From: Dicyema japonicum
Taxonomy: Eukaryota > Dicyemida > Rhombozoa > Dicyemidae
Assembly (NCBI GenBank): GCA_011109175.1
Contig: RDEW01000029.1
Location: 654,158 to 718,157, forward strand
DNA: 64,000 nt
Reading direction: 5' to 3'
The notes beneath the pieces are model-generated. The model made no database searches, was not told the origin of the DNA, and worked only from the letters and a program-made list of their open reading frames with translations. Below, piece after piece: positions 1 through 9,384 of the stretch (its first letter is position 1; each line of letters begins with the position of its first letter). The position numbers and the translations under genes are program-made.

Positions 1-252
1 TATGTCAAATTGTTTCTTAAATCGGTAGAACCAGTTTGATGCAAATAAAGTCTTTATTAGAATGCCTATTAACAATTTTACTTTACAAATTAAGAATTGT
101 GACATTACAACAGGATTGGAGAAGCTCTAAATAAACATATTAATATTCGTTACTAATTTTCCACATTTGGGTTTTTTATTACTAACAAAATTTCATTATT
201 ACAATTTTTAATTTCTTTATTGTGAAAAATTTATTAACAATAAAATATTATT

Positions 253-629
253 ATTAACTATGGGGAAGAGCGGCTGCTGACATCACGGAGTAAGCGTTTC
301 CGCGGACAACTGGGATACTAATTCGTTGCCTTAGTCAGACCGCTTCCCGCACGTCTTTCTTGCGGTGGGCCAATTTTCCCCCAATTTCCTTTAGGAAAGA
401 CTTCCGGCTGCACCAGACGTCTCGATTGCTACCGGTACAAAACGGTAGCGGTCTCAAATCTCGCCATAATTTTTTAATCTTGATTTTCTCGGCCAGATCG
501 GCTGCCGATCCAGCAGACTGCGCCGAGCTGAGAATCATCGAGTTCGAGAAAGTATCCACAACAGTGCAGTCCCATACGAGCGATTTTCCCTCAGTGAACG
601 GAAAGATAGTTAACCCATCATTTGATTAA
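253..629 (-). pseudogene. Restriction-like endonuclease C-terminus of a retroelement (group d), fragment
   Basis: Reading the minus strand from 629 gives the second half of a PD-(D/E)XK-like nuclease: N-D-G-L-T-I-F-P-F, then S-L-V-W-D-C-T-V-V-D-T, then a tail ending in a run like KEIGGKLAHRKKDVREA. The same motif order, R-P-D-G ... W-D-A-T-C-V-D-T, is seen in the longer copy at 58274-59520. Here the expected R-P before D-G has become S-N and stops follow, so it is a dead fragment. The matching domain in R2-type non-LTR retrotransposons nicks target DNA for reverse transcription. No reverse transcriptase is attached here. Confidence 0.6.
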
Positions 630-704
630 AGTATCAACTATTTGAAAATAAATATATTATTTAATCAAAAGAAATTAAATCCGTATTTATTTTTGGAACA
701 TCAT

Positions 705-1008
705 CTATTTTGAAAAATAATATTTGATCACTAAATTTACATCTTTCGATTTCAACCTCAAGTAAAACATTCCAAACCTAAAATAATAAATTTTGATACA
801 AAATAAGATTAATCAAGTCGACAATATTATTTTCATTAACAATGCGATTATTTACTTTCAAAATGAAATCTCCACATTTTAATCCTAACAAAAAGGCGGG
901 AGAATTATTAATTACAGTATTAATAATATAAGGGGGATTCGAAGTTATTGTCAATCCATAACCCACTAATTTGTCCTTCTCAATAATAAATTTTAAATCT
1001 ATAATCAT
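705..1008 (-). CDS. Small PDZ-domain protein, two exons
   Basis: Exon 1 is 800-1008 and exon 2 is 705-777, separated by a 22-nt GT...AG intron (778-799). Together they give about 93 residues. Residues 16-19 are G-Y-G-L, the carboxylate-binding loop of a PDZ domain. They are followed by the usual order of strands: II-T-V-I-N-N-S-P-A, then G-L-K-C-G-D-F-I-L-K-V-N, then the alpha-B helix N-I-V-D-L-I-N-L-I. The ATG at 1008 is directly preceded by an in-frame TAA, which supports this start. The protein is a single PDZ domain with a short tail and no other domain, so it is either a mini-scaffold or one part of a larger gene whose other exons were lost. The partner is unknown. The domain call is fairly firm, the gene model less so. 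Confidence 0.6.
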
Positions 1009-1124
1009 TTAGATAATAAACTATTCATGTATTTTAATAACTACACTAAAATTTATTAAATTTATTTTTTTTCCATAAATTTTATTACAAAAATATGACA
1101 TTTTATATTATAATTATCGAAACG

Positions 1125-1330
1125 TGGCAAAAGGCGATGAAATTTTAACAGAGGATGATTATTTTAAGAGATGTGAACAACTTGATAAAATTCTATACTA
1201 AAATTTCACACAAGGAGCACATGAAGTCTGATACACCACCATCACGCAGGAAACTAAAGAGACTATCAGAACCACTCTTCTTTTCAGAGAGAGAGGTGAG
1301 GGATAAAATTATTATTATAAGCACGTGCCA
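1125..1330 (+). mobile_element. CR1-like LINE fragment (endonuclease-RT linker)
   Basis: The frame starting near 1155 reads LIKFYTKISHKEHMKS, which matches the linker before the reverse transcriptase in the LINE copies at 34434-34829 (IIKYYAKISHKNHM), 5218-5340 and 53311-53685. Only this linker is present, and it decays after about 1330. Confidence 0.55.
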
Positions 1331-1499
1331 AGATCATGAAAAAGCATGTGCAACACGAAAAGGTAACAATCTAATTAACATCGCCCCATCTTTTTCGATC
1401 TGTTGCCATGTTCCGTAACATATCTAGATCCCCCTGAGATCTTCATCTAGTTTTCCAATCCCCCTTGAGATCTTCATCTAGGATTACCGGCAGTGTTGT

Positions 1500-2990
1500 C
1501 CTCGACCGGCCGCGGAAACGCGAAGCCTCTAAGATAAAATACTTTTTCCATTGCTATGTTGGCAGGGGTCCCCATATCGTGGAGGAGTATGTGTCCAAAC
1601 AGCCTTTATCTTGAATTAGCAATAATCATCACGTGATATTGGCTCAGTTCCTGTTCTCTTGTATAAGATTTCGGACGGCATTTTTGAAAAAGCTTTGGGA
1701 AGAAAGGAGTTCTCGGAGATGATTTATGTAAAAAGAATTCAACTTTTCGAGTTCTTTCTCTGTACATGGCCATGTATCGGCATTATATAATAGGATTGGT
1801 TTCACTAAGGCATTGTATAGTCTCATTCAAGTTTTAGAGTCAAGCCCTTTGTGCAGAAGCCAGGTCTTCTTCATTTTGTTGAAAGCGACGTTAGCTAGTG
1901 TCTTCTTTCGTGTTACATCTTTGGTGTCACCGTGAAGGGATCCTAGTTTTTGATCTACGCCAGTGCTCCTTGGTCACTTCTTTTTAGCTCCGTGATTTCG
2001 GTTTTGTTTGTGTTCACTTTTAATGACCATTCAGCTATTTTATCAAGTATTTTCTCTAAAAGTGCAATTAACTTTTCTTTGTTATTCGAAATAAAGTCTA
2101 CGTCATCCGCATATACTATTATGCTCGTTCCTTCTCCGATATGATGCTTCAAGTCTCGTAGAGCTGCCTCCAGTAAAATAATAAACAAAATCAGGGATAA
2201 TGGACTCCTTGAGGGGTACCAATTGTCGTTTTCAAATGTCCTGATAAAGCTTTCCCAGTCCTGACCATCAAACTTGTCCGTCAGGAGTGTCCTGACCATC
2301 CTAATTTTTGAGCCCTTCAAGAAGTGCTCCGGTATTTGCAGCAGCTTGTTCCTGTTGACGGAATCGAAAGGCCTTTGACATATCAATTCCCAGAATGTTT
2401 GTCGTTATTTTAAATATTTGAACAGTCGCACTTTTCCATTTATGGCTCCATATAACATTTGACGTTGATCTCCATTTGCGAAAGTCACTTTGATAAGCCG
2501 ACAGGTCTAGGCGTCCCTCCATTCTTTGAAGCGTAATATTGGCTAGTATCTTCCGCAATGTGATGGTTAAGACTACTGGTCTTAGGTTCTCAACTTTCCC
2601 CGCTTTTTTGTTTGGCTTCTATACTGGTAGCAAATTCTTCTCCAAGTGACAAGGTGGCTCCTTTACTGTACGTTTCGTTTAGAATCAAGGCAATTATCTA
2701 TTATAGTTTTTGCGTTCCATATTTGAAAAATTCACTATTTAAGCCATTTGGGCCGGGACTCTTATTGTCTTCAGCTTGACACTTGCTGTCATCACTTCTT
2801 CCAAAATTATTTCTTCGTCTAATTTTCCCTGATCCGTGTTAATTGTGAGTTTTTTGCTATTTTGTTAATACGAATTGTGTTTCAAAATAGTCCGCTATAA
2901 TTTCTGCAACTTCTTGTTGGTTAGCAATATGTTTTCCTTCTTCTCGTAAAGTCAGTGTTTTCCTTGGCAGTTTTCTGACTTGGCGACAGC
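1500..2990 (-). mobile_element. Decayed LINE reverse transcriptase, YADDVDF group
   Basis: Minus-strand frames contain, in order, a fingers region (LRKILANITLQRM, around 2540), a DMSKAF-like motif A, the catalytic box V-Y-A-D-D-V-D-F-I-S near 2085-2110, a thumb region with W-S-L-K-V-N-T-N-K-T, and the C-terminal block MRLYNALVKPILLYNADTW at 1780-1826. The same blocks occur in the intact ORF at 39558-41423. Several frameshifts and stops separate them, so the copy is dead. Confidence 0.8.
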
Positions 2991-3039
2991 TTCATAAAAC
3001 TTCGCATTGTCTTGAGGCTTTCGATTTTTTCTATTTTTG

Positions 3040-3470
3040 TTATTGTTTAGTTTTTTTAATATCGTATTGAAAAGTATATCGGGGACATGGAAAATTGGTA
3101 CTCACCAGTCTTGATGAACGTGTACAAACAGTAAATCGACCCATGTTTTTCATATGCATGCGCCTCGTGGGGACTGTCCACATCTTGGACAAATATGAGG
3201 AAATTTGAGAAATGTAAAAGAGGGCTTACAGAGTAACAGAGCGTTGGATTTGTGAAGATCACCGAACCGGACCTACGCTTCTAGAGGCCCTTATGAGACT
3301 AGACTCCAGATCACGAGAAGATGATTCTGAAAATTCAGGAACCGTCCTGTACGTTCATGCGCGAGCACGAAGGAAGAACACCGGGCAAAGATGAGGTCTC
3401 TGTTAGTTGCATCGGGATCACGTGATAATTAGTTTGGTTTTACTGTGGTCTTGGGTTAAATAAATAATAA
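3040..3470 (+). mobile_element. CR1-like LINE 3' end with terminal stem-loop
   Basis: Plus-strand frames give the C-terminal block PCFSYACASWG seen in the CR1-like copies, then a 3' UTR. The end carries GATCAC (3416-3421) and GTGGTC (3445-3450), which can pair, followed by TTGGGTTAAATAAATAATAAA. It is a 5'-truncated copy. Its closest relative here is the minus-strand end at 28685-29165. Confidence 0.7.
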
Positions 3471-3903
3471 ATTCTTAAAAAACAAAAAAATTGACCTTAA
3501 AAAGTCAATTAAATTTTCTCTAAATTTTTAGTTTAATTTTTTTATTAATAAAAAAATACAGAAAAAAGAAATCAGTGAGCCTTTGCGTATGATTGCGTAT
3601 ACGTTTCCACGTAATACGGCAATCCCGACTCTTTGTCTTAGCCTAAATTTATTAAAACACAAAATTAGATAATTTTTTATATTTTCGAGTAGGAAAATAT
3701 CTTTCGTAAAAATTTAGTGAAGAATCAAAAATAACCTCTCCAGTTCACATGACGTTTCTTGGCATTCCATTAACAAATAATGATCGAACGGAGAAATTAC
3801 TATTTCAGTTTATTCCATAAATTTCGTTTGTTTTCATTCGTTTGTCAATGTTTTCTCTATTTACAGGAATCTTCTTTGGAATCAGCAATCTTTAACAAAA
3901 AAA
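3471..3903. other. AT-rich gap, no gene seen
   Basis: No ORF or repeat recognised. Part of it may be the 5' UTR of the LINE that starts at 3904. Confidence 0.5.
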
Positions 3904-4026
3904 ATGCCGCGTGGTTCACCTGTATGGTGGTGTTGTGCATCACATGATGTTGAAAAAAAGTACACTTTCCCTATCCCTATCTATGAAGGAGGATGGTTTT
4001 CCAGGTACGCTCTAATTTTGTGTGGT

Positions 4027-4050
4027 GACGTCGAATCCAACCCAGGCCCT
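4027..4050 (+). other. 2A ribosome-skipping peptide (DVESNPGP)
   Basis: The reading frame of the LINE encodes C-G-D-V-E-S-N-P-G-P. This matches the D-(V/I)-E-x-N-P-G-P consensus, in which the ribosome fails to form the bond between the last Gly (4045-4047) and Pro (4048-4050). It sits directly before the endonuclease, so the leader would be released and the endonuclease-RT would start with Pro. 2A leaders are known from APE-type LINEs of several invertebrates. Copy B at 54282-54305 has the same arrangement. Confidence 0.85.
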
Positions 4051-6720
4051 GAAATCATCCTGATCCAGATCAATATCAACGGAATACGAAACAAGGTGCT
4101 GGAAGTCCGCCACTTACTCAATAGTAATGAAGTTGACATTGCTCTAGTCCAAGAGACAAAACTACAACCAAACATACAAACCCCAACCTTTCCCGGATAC
4201 TCCATTATCCGTAAAGACAGAATGATTAAGCTTGGTGGAGGACTAATGACACTAATAAGAAATGGAATTCAATGTGAAGATGTTTCAAACAAAAATCAGA
4301 AAACTCTATCCAGAAGATGACCCCTAGGAACTAATTGGCATAAATGTTAGAATTCCTAGGAAAACTATAAATATTGTCAATGTATATATTCCCCCTACTA
4401 CATCCTGTCCAAGTGGATACTACCCTAACCTACAGATTTTCTCAAACCTCAAAAACGTAATTCTATGCGGTGACATCAATGCCAAACATCAATTATGGTA
4501 TGAAGGCCAGAAACCAGACAGTAGAGGAAACCTACTGGCCAGAAACTTGGGACAATTTTGTATATTGAATAACACCATAAACTATACAAGAACACATACT
4601 CGAACAGGAGACAAACCTACATCCCCTGACCTCTCCTTATGTTCCCCATCAATGTTTCCCCTCGTCAACTGGACTGTAAAATATGAACTACGAAGTGATT
4701 ACAACCCTATTATGATGAAAATCAACACTGAAAATATATTTATCAGACAGAATTCCACTTTTTTAAATTTTGAAACCGCGGATTGGTCCAACTTCTCTAA
4801 TTACATCGACACCAATATGGAAGTATTTTGCACATTGGTATTTTCATCAATTGACCAAATGATCAAAAGATTCACGGACATTATACTTCAAGAAGAAAAC
4901 TATTTATTCCAATGCCATCAAACAAAGAATACCTATTATAATAGCACACAAAAACACTTATCAGAGAAAGAAATAAATTAAAAAGCAAAAGGAATTATCA
5001 AATGATGATTTCCAAAAAATGAAATCCTTGAATATACAAATTAAACAAGTTACCCAGTCTAGAATCAAGAAGCGATGGACATCATTATTGATTCTCTATC
5101 GCCAAATACATCCGAGACGCTGATATGGAGGAAAATTAAATTTTTGAGAGGTTGCAATGAAGGCTCTGAGAAAGTCCTCCACGGACAGGGATTAGCAACA
5201 TCGACCCAAATATTTTAATGAAGCACTATGTCGTAATCAGCCATAAAAATTTCTCGATGGAACACAAAGTCTACAAGAAGAAGTTGTATCCATCATATGA
5301 TTTGATTGTCTTTACTCCACAAGAAGTTCGAAACGCAATCATGGATGCCAAAAACTCCCGTTCCCGAGGTGCTGACAATGTCTCGATGATGGAACTGAAA
5401 CACCTTGGTGAAAAAGCAACCAAATTCCTATCATACGTTTATACTATATCTGTGAACAATAATATGATACCTTCTATATGGAAGAAATCCATAATTCTGC
5501 CAATTCGGAAGCCAAACAAACCTGTAAACGATCCCTCTTCTTATCGTCCAATTGCAATATTATGTGCAATGTCCCGAATTTTAGAAAAATTAATCTTAAC
5601 ACGAATCAAAAATATTGTACCAAATCGAGTATTCCAGCATGGATTCCGCGAAAATCATTCTACTAACTCATTTAACAAAATTAACTCAATATATTTCTGA
5701 TGGATTCTCTTATCCAAAACCACATAAAGGGACCATAATGGCTTCAATAGACTTGAAGAAAGCATTCGACTCCGTGTCCAGGACGCTGCTTATAGAGAAA
5801 ATTTCTGACACTCTTATAAATCCAAACATTAAAAGATGGCTGTCGAACTTTTTAAATGAAAGAAGAAGACAAGTGATGTCAGACAACAGAAAATCTAAAT
5901 CCCGTTTATTGGCGAATGGTTTCCCTCAAGGTTCACCTCTCTCTCCCCTTCTCTTCAACCTGTACACCAATGACCTTCCCACCAATGACGATCCCGATAC
6001 ATTGATACTCTCATACGCAGATGACATTGTTCTTGCGACGAGAGACTCTAACTATGAGAAGGAAGGGATGAAACTTCAAAGTTATATTAGTATGCTTGGA
6101 ACATTGGCTCACATCAAATCGACTGGAAGTTTCTACAGGAAAGTCGTTTATAACAATTTTCTCTACATATAGAAGATCATTATACTCTCCTAAAATCAAA
6201 TTGTTTGGATATGAAATTCCTATGAATAAGTCTCCAACAATACTAGGATTAAAGTTGGATACTCTCCTGACATTCGGCCAACACGTCAATGACGTTATTA
6301 CCAAGGTCAGGGGGACGAACATATTGAAAATTTTGTCCCGATCACCAATCGGGCGCAACACCTTCTTACTACAGAAAATTTACAGACAATACATACTGCC
6401 AGTAATCGAATATGCATGTCCCTCCTGGAGTTCGATGATTTCTGAATCGTCGTCTCAAAAATTAGAAGCCGCACAACTTGCTGCCTTGAAAATAATAAAT
6501 AAGAAAACTGTGGATAACGTATTGAATGTTAAAGAACATCTAAGGTGGAGAGTGAAGTCATTTCTACAGTGGGCAATAAAAACCGGCTGTCCGCTTTTAC
6601 TCGCTATATCTGACTATCTAGAAAATGCGGGAAATCTAAGGAGAATGAGACCATCCCCGTTTCTACCAATTCTGTTGGATCTTCGAGGACCCCGAACAAG
6701 AGCCAGAACCCGGAAAACCG

Positions 6721-6773
6721 GGATCACTTAGTTAGTAGTTAACTTTTAACTTTTTCTAATCCGGTGATCTTGG
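6721..6773 (+). other. 3' stem-loop of LINE copy A
   Basis: GGATCAC at 6721-6727 pairs with GTGATCT at 6764-6770 around a ~36-nt loop, followed by TGGGGTAAAAAAAA. The same structure closes the other CR1-like copies. It probably acts as the recognition end for the reverse transcriptase (inference from CR1/L2-type elements). Confidence 0.65.
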
Positions 6774-6934
6774 GGTAAAAAAAATCTTTAACAAAGGATA
6801 TAGTTAGTTAAAGAACATCCGCGTTACCAGTACCACTGTTTATGGTTTCGCTTTTAACATGTTATGCTTTAGAAATTTTAAAATTTTACTATTCAATTTC
6901 CTTCAAACTATTTGTTAATAAATATTCACGGCTT

Positions 6935-8159
6935 ATGTTTTTTAAATTCTTATGAAGTAATGGATTCATAGTAGATTCTTTTGCTTTTTGAATTAATATA
7001 ATTCCCCATTCATCACAAATATTGATAATCTGTGTTAAATTTTTACAAATGCTTCAAAGAACAAGAATGCAGTCTAATGGATTACAATTTGGAATCAGTC
7101 ATATGAATATAAACATATATGTTCAACAAAAAGAAAACTCTTAGTCCATCTTGATTTGTCTTGCAACAACCATAACTAGTATTCTTCGAATTAGATCGCT
7201 AATTACGAATGATATAGGGATTTTTGTTTAAGAACAAAGAGAATATGTAGAACAAGCTCAAGATTCTTGAGTATAGACCTCCAACACTAATCCATATTCC
7301 GTCCATGCCTACAAATTCACACAATACATCACAAACGACTTTTGGATTACGAATTCGGAGGCAGTCCCGTACCAGCTACTGCTTCAGCCTTCCATAAAAC
7401 GTCCACGGAATTGTATCCAGTCATTATATTACTCTTAGCTTTCTTTAATTTCGTCTCATTACCACCAAGATGTCGATCTTGGATGCCCTCACAAGTAGCG
7501 CTAGTTCATTATGCATTTTCCCTAGGGATCGGGCATTCGCTAAGACTATTTTTAGCCCTTGCTTTAAACATGACTTTGCTTTTTCAAAGCCAAGGTCCTC
7601 CACCCTTGATCCAACTAAAATTTTTGCAAGAGGGAGTCTCCTATTTCCCTTGTAAAAACGGCATATGGTCGTGGTAGAGGGGGCTAATTCCTTGACAAAT
7701 TCATGAAGCTCGTTATCAACAACCCAAAAGGGCAGGTTCTTCAGCACAATTTCTGAGGGTCTCACTCAAATTTCAATGAAGCAATGGTTTCCAAGACCAA
7801 AAGGTTAAGTTAGCGTTCACATGTTCACAAAAGTTCCTTTCATCCTCCTCATTTCTGAACTCGAGGCAAAAGATCCTTTGTGGTTAATGTGATAGATCCC
7901 GTCAAGTCGAACAAGTGCAGAACGTTATAAATTTTGATGGCTCCCATACTCGATGCAACAGAGATCTGTATAAAAACATTGCCAGAGTATTCAGAAGCTG
8001 GAGGATCGTGAGGAATATACTTTTTTCAGTTTTTGTAGATGTGCAAACTGTTTTTATCTCCTCTTCAAACTTTTTCACAGTAGTAGTTCCTGCAGCTTGT
8101 GGAGAAGTACTACTACCTTTCGATCCTTTTGAACTAACTATTGGAACCATTTTTTCCAA
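6935..8159 (-). mobile_element. LINE ORF1/endonuclease fragment (decayed)
   Basis: From 8159 leftward the minus strand reads a Ser/Gly-rich start, then an RRM-like stretch (V-L-K-N-L-P-F-W-V-V-D-N-E-L near 7740). It then joins a typical APE-endonuclease opening, K-I-V-L-A-N-A-R-S-L-G-K at about 7500-7530. The following ~550 bases hold endonuclease-like pieces in shifting frames. The ORF1 assignment is tentative and the endonuclease opening is clearer. The 6776-6934 stretch holds nothing recognisable. Confidence 0.5.
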
Positions 8160-8360
8160 TAATCGAATTATTGTCTGATTCGTGTAGCTTTGTGATCTTT
8201 ACGTCGGATCCAAATCATTTTTCTTATCATGGTGGGGACAAATTCGGCGTATTCCTAGTATCGCCAACTCTATCTGTACATGTGAGCAGCCCCAAAACTC
8301 TATGGGATATCTGGAGCGACCATATTCCACAAGACTTGGTTATCAGCATGAGACCTGATA

Positions 8361-8652
8361 TTATTTATTTATTAACTCCGGATACACAGAGAAAGAGGTT
8401 AAAGTAAACAACTACTTATGTGTATTCCACTTCTACAGAAACAGAGTCCATCCGGAATCAACATAATGGGTAAAAGACGTCCATACTTGCAGTTATGGAA
8501 ACCCTTCCAGTGGAGTGGGGGAGAGCAAATGGTCCTTTCTTACCTGCCTGGCACTTGGCGCCACCACTCTAATTAGAAGAGAGGAGGAACAGACAAACAA
8601 AACAGAAATTTCAACCAATTAGCCACAAAGCACCACATATCGTCACGCGGCT
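8361..8652 (-). repeat. Short non-autonomous LINE derivative, copy 1
   Basis: This ~290-bp element also occurs at 27733-28020 (-), 32785-33104 (+) and 59630-59955 (+). In its own orientation it opens with GCCGCGTG, carries conserved blocks such as GGATGGACTCTGTTTCTGTA, and ends with a GGATACAC...GTGTATCC stem-loop plus a T/A-rich tail. It encodes no protein. Confidence 0.8.
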
Positions 8653-8736
8653 AAATTTTAGTTTGTACTATTAAATATCTGGATTTTCTATATCGCAAAA
8701 ATTAAAAAATCAGTTATTTCACCTAAAATGTTATCT

Positions 8737-9133
8737 TACAGGGTTTTCCTATTTATTTAAAAAAATTTAATAACTTTGTCAAAAATGTTTAAATTTTGTC
8801 TATTATTAGGAGATGCGAGTAACAGGGAGGTTTTCCTATTTATTTAAAAAAATTTAATAACTTTGTCAAAATGTTTAATAACTTTTGTCAAATAATAATC
8901 CCAAAATATATAAATAATAATCCCATATATATTTAACGAATAAATTAACTAATTAATTAATTAAGCGTATTTTGATCCAGATTGTTGGTAATCCCTCTTC
9001 TTCTCTTAGAAGAAGAGGATTCTCTTAGAAGAAGAGTGTGCCATAACCTCCCTGTTACTCCGCATCTCCTAATAATAGACAAAATTATTAAATTTTATGA
9101 CAAAGTTATTAAATAAATAGGAAAACCCTGTAT
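8737..9133. mobile_element. MITE with Tc1/mariner-like terminal inverted repeats
   Basis: The left end (8738 onward) starts CAGGGTTTTCC and continues through TTTATTTAAAAAAATTTAAT, CTATTATTAGGAGATGCG and AACAGGGAGG. The right end (9047-9131) is its reverse complement, finishing GGAAAACCCTG. Both are flanked by TA, the Tc1/mariner target. The inverted repeats are 85-95 bp and there is no transposase. The left repeat is partly duplicated inside (8827-8880). A perfect internal hairpin lies at 9000-9025 (CTCTTCTTCT...AGAAGAAGAG). Confidence 0.8.
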
Positions 9134-9164
9134 ATATTTATGAAATATATATATTTTTCTCGTG

Positions 9165-9330
9165 GTGACGTGCATGCTTGTTTCATTTTCATATGAGAAG
9201 AGCTGTTCAGGATTCTCGACCCGCCGGACTCGTCCTCACCTTTGTCGGTCTGGGATCACTTAGTTAGATGAGAACTTTTATTTCTTTCTCTTTGACTCAG
9301 TGATCCTGGGGGTAATAATAATAATTTTTA
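9165..9330 (+). mobile_element. LINE 3' end (CR1-like) with stem-loop
   Basis: GGATCACTTAG (9253-9263) pairs with CTCAGTGATCC (9296-9306), 10 of 11 positions, followed by TGGGGGTAATAATAATAA. The upstream ~80 bases match the minus-strand end at 44550-44705 (GACTCGTCCTC, TCTGGGATCACTTAG). It is a 5'-truncated copy. Confidence 0.7.
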
Positions 9331-9384
9331 TCGGACTTATCTACGAAAGATTTTGATAGAGAAACCAATTGTAACGTAGACCAA

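Larger units (their letters stand above)
3904..6775 (+). mobile_element. CR1-like non-LTR retrotransposon with 2A leader, copy A (decayed, near full length)
   Basis: The ORF opens with a ~40-residue leader, then a 2A peptide (4027-4050). An APE-type endonuclease follows: Q-I-N-I-N-G-I-R-N-K near residue 52 and L-V-Q-E-T-K, the metal-binding Glu motif, at about 4144-4160. The frame breaks at 4318. Endonuclease remnants continue to ~4700 (C-G-D-I-N-A-K-H, L-T-L-C-S-P). The linker is at 5218-5340. RT motifs are S-I-D-L-K-K-A-F-D-S-V (5744-5776), G-F-P-Q-G-S-P-L-S-P-L-L-F-N (about 5920-5962) and Y-A-D-D-I-V-L-A (6014-6037). The C-terminal region is 6096-6731, then a stem-loop tail. An active copy would reverse transcribe its own RNA at a nicked target. 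At least five frame breaks make this a pseudogene. The start was chosen because GCCGCGTGG at 3906 also opens the short repeats at 32785 and 59630. Confidence 0.85.

Noticed and set aside
3904-6775. Virus origin of the 2A sequence
   Set aside because: 2A peptides are best known from picornaviruses, but here the motif is fused to an APE endonuclease and RT, a layout known from cellular LINEs. No viral gene is nearby.
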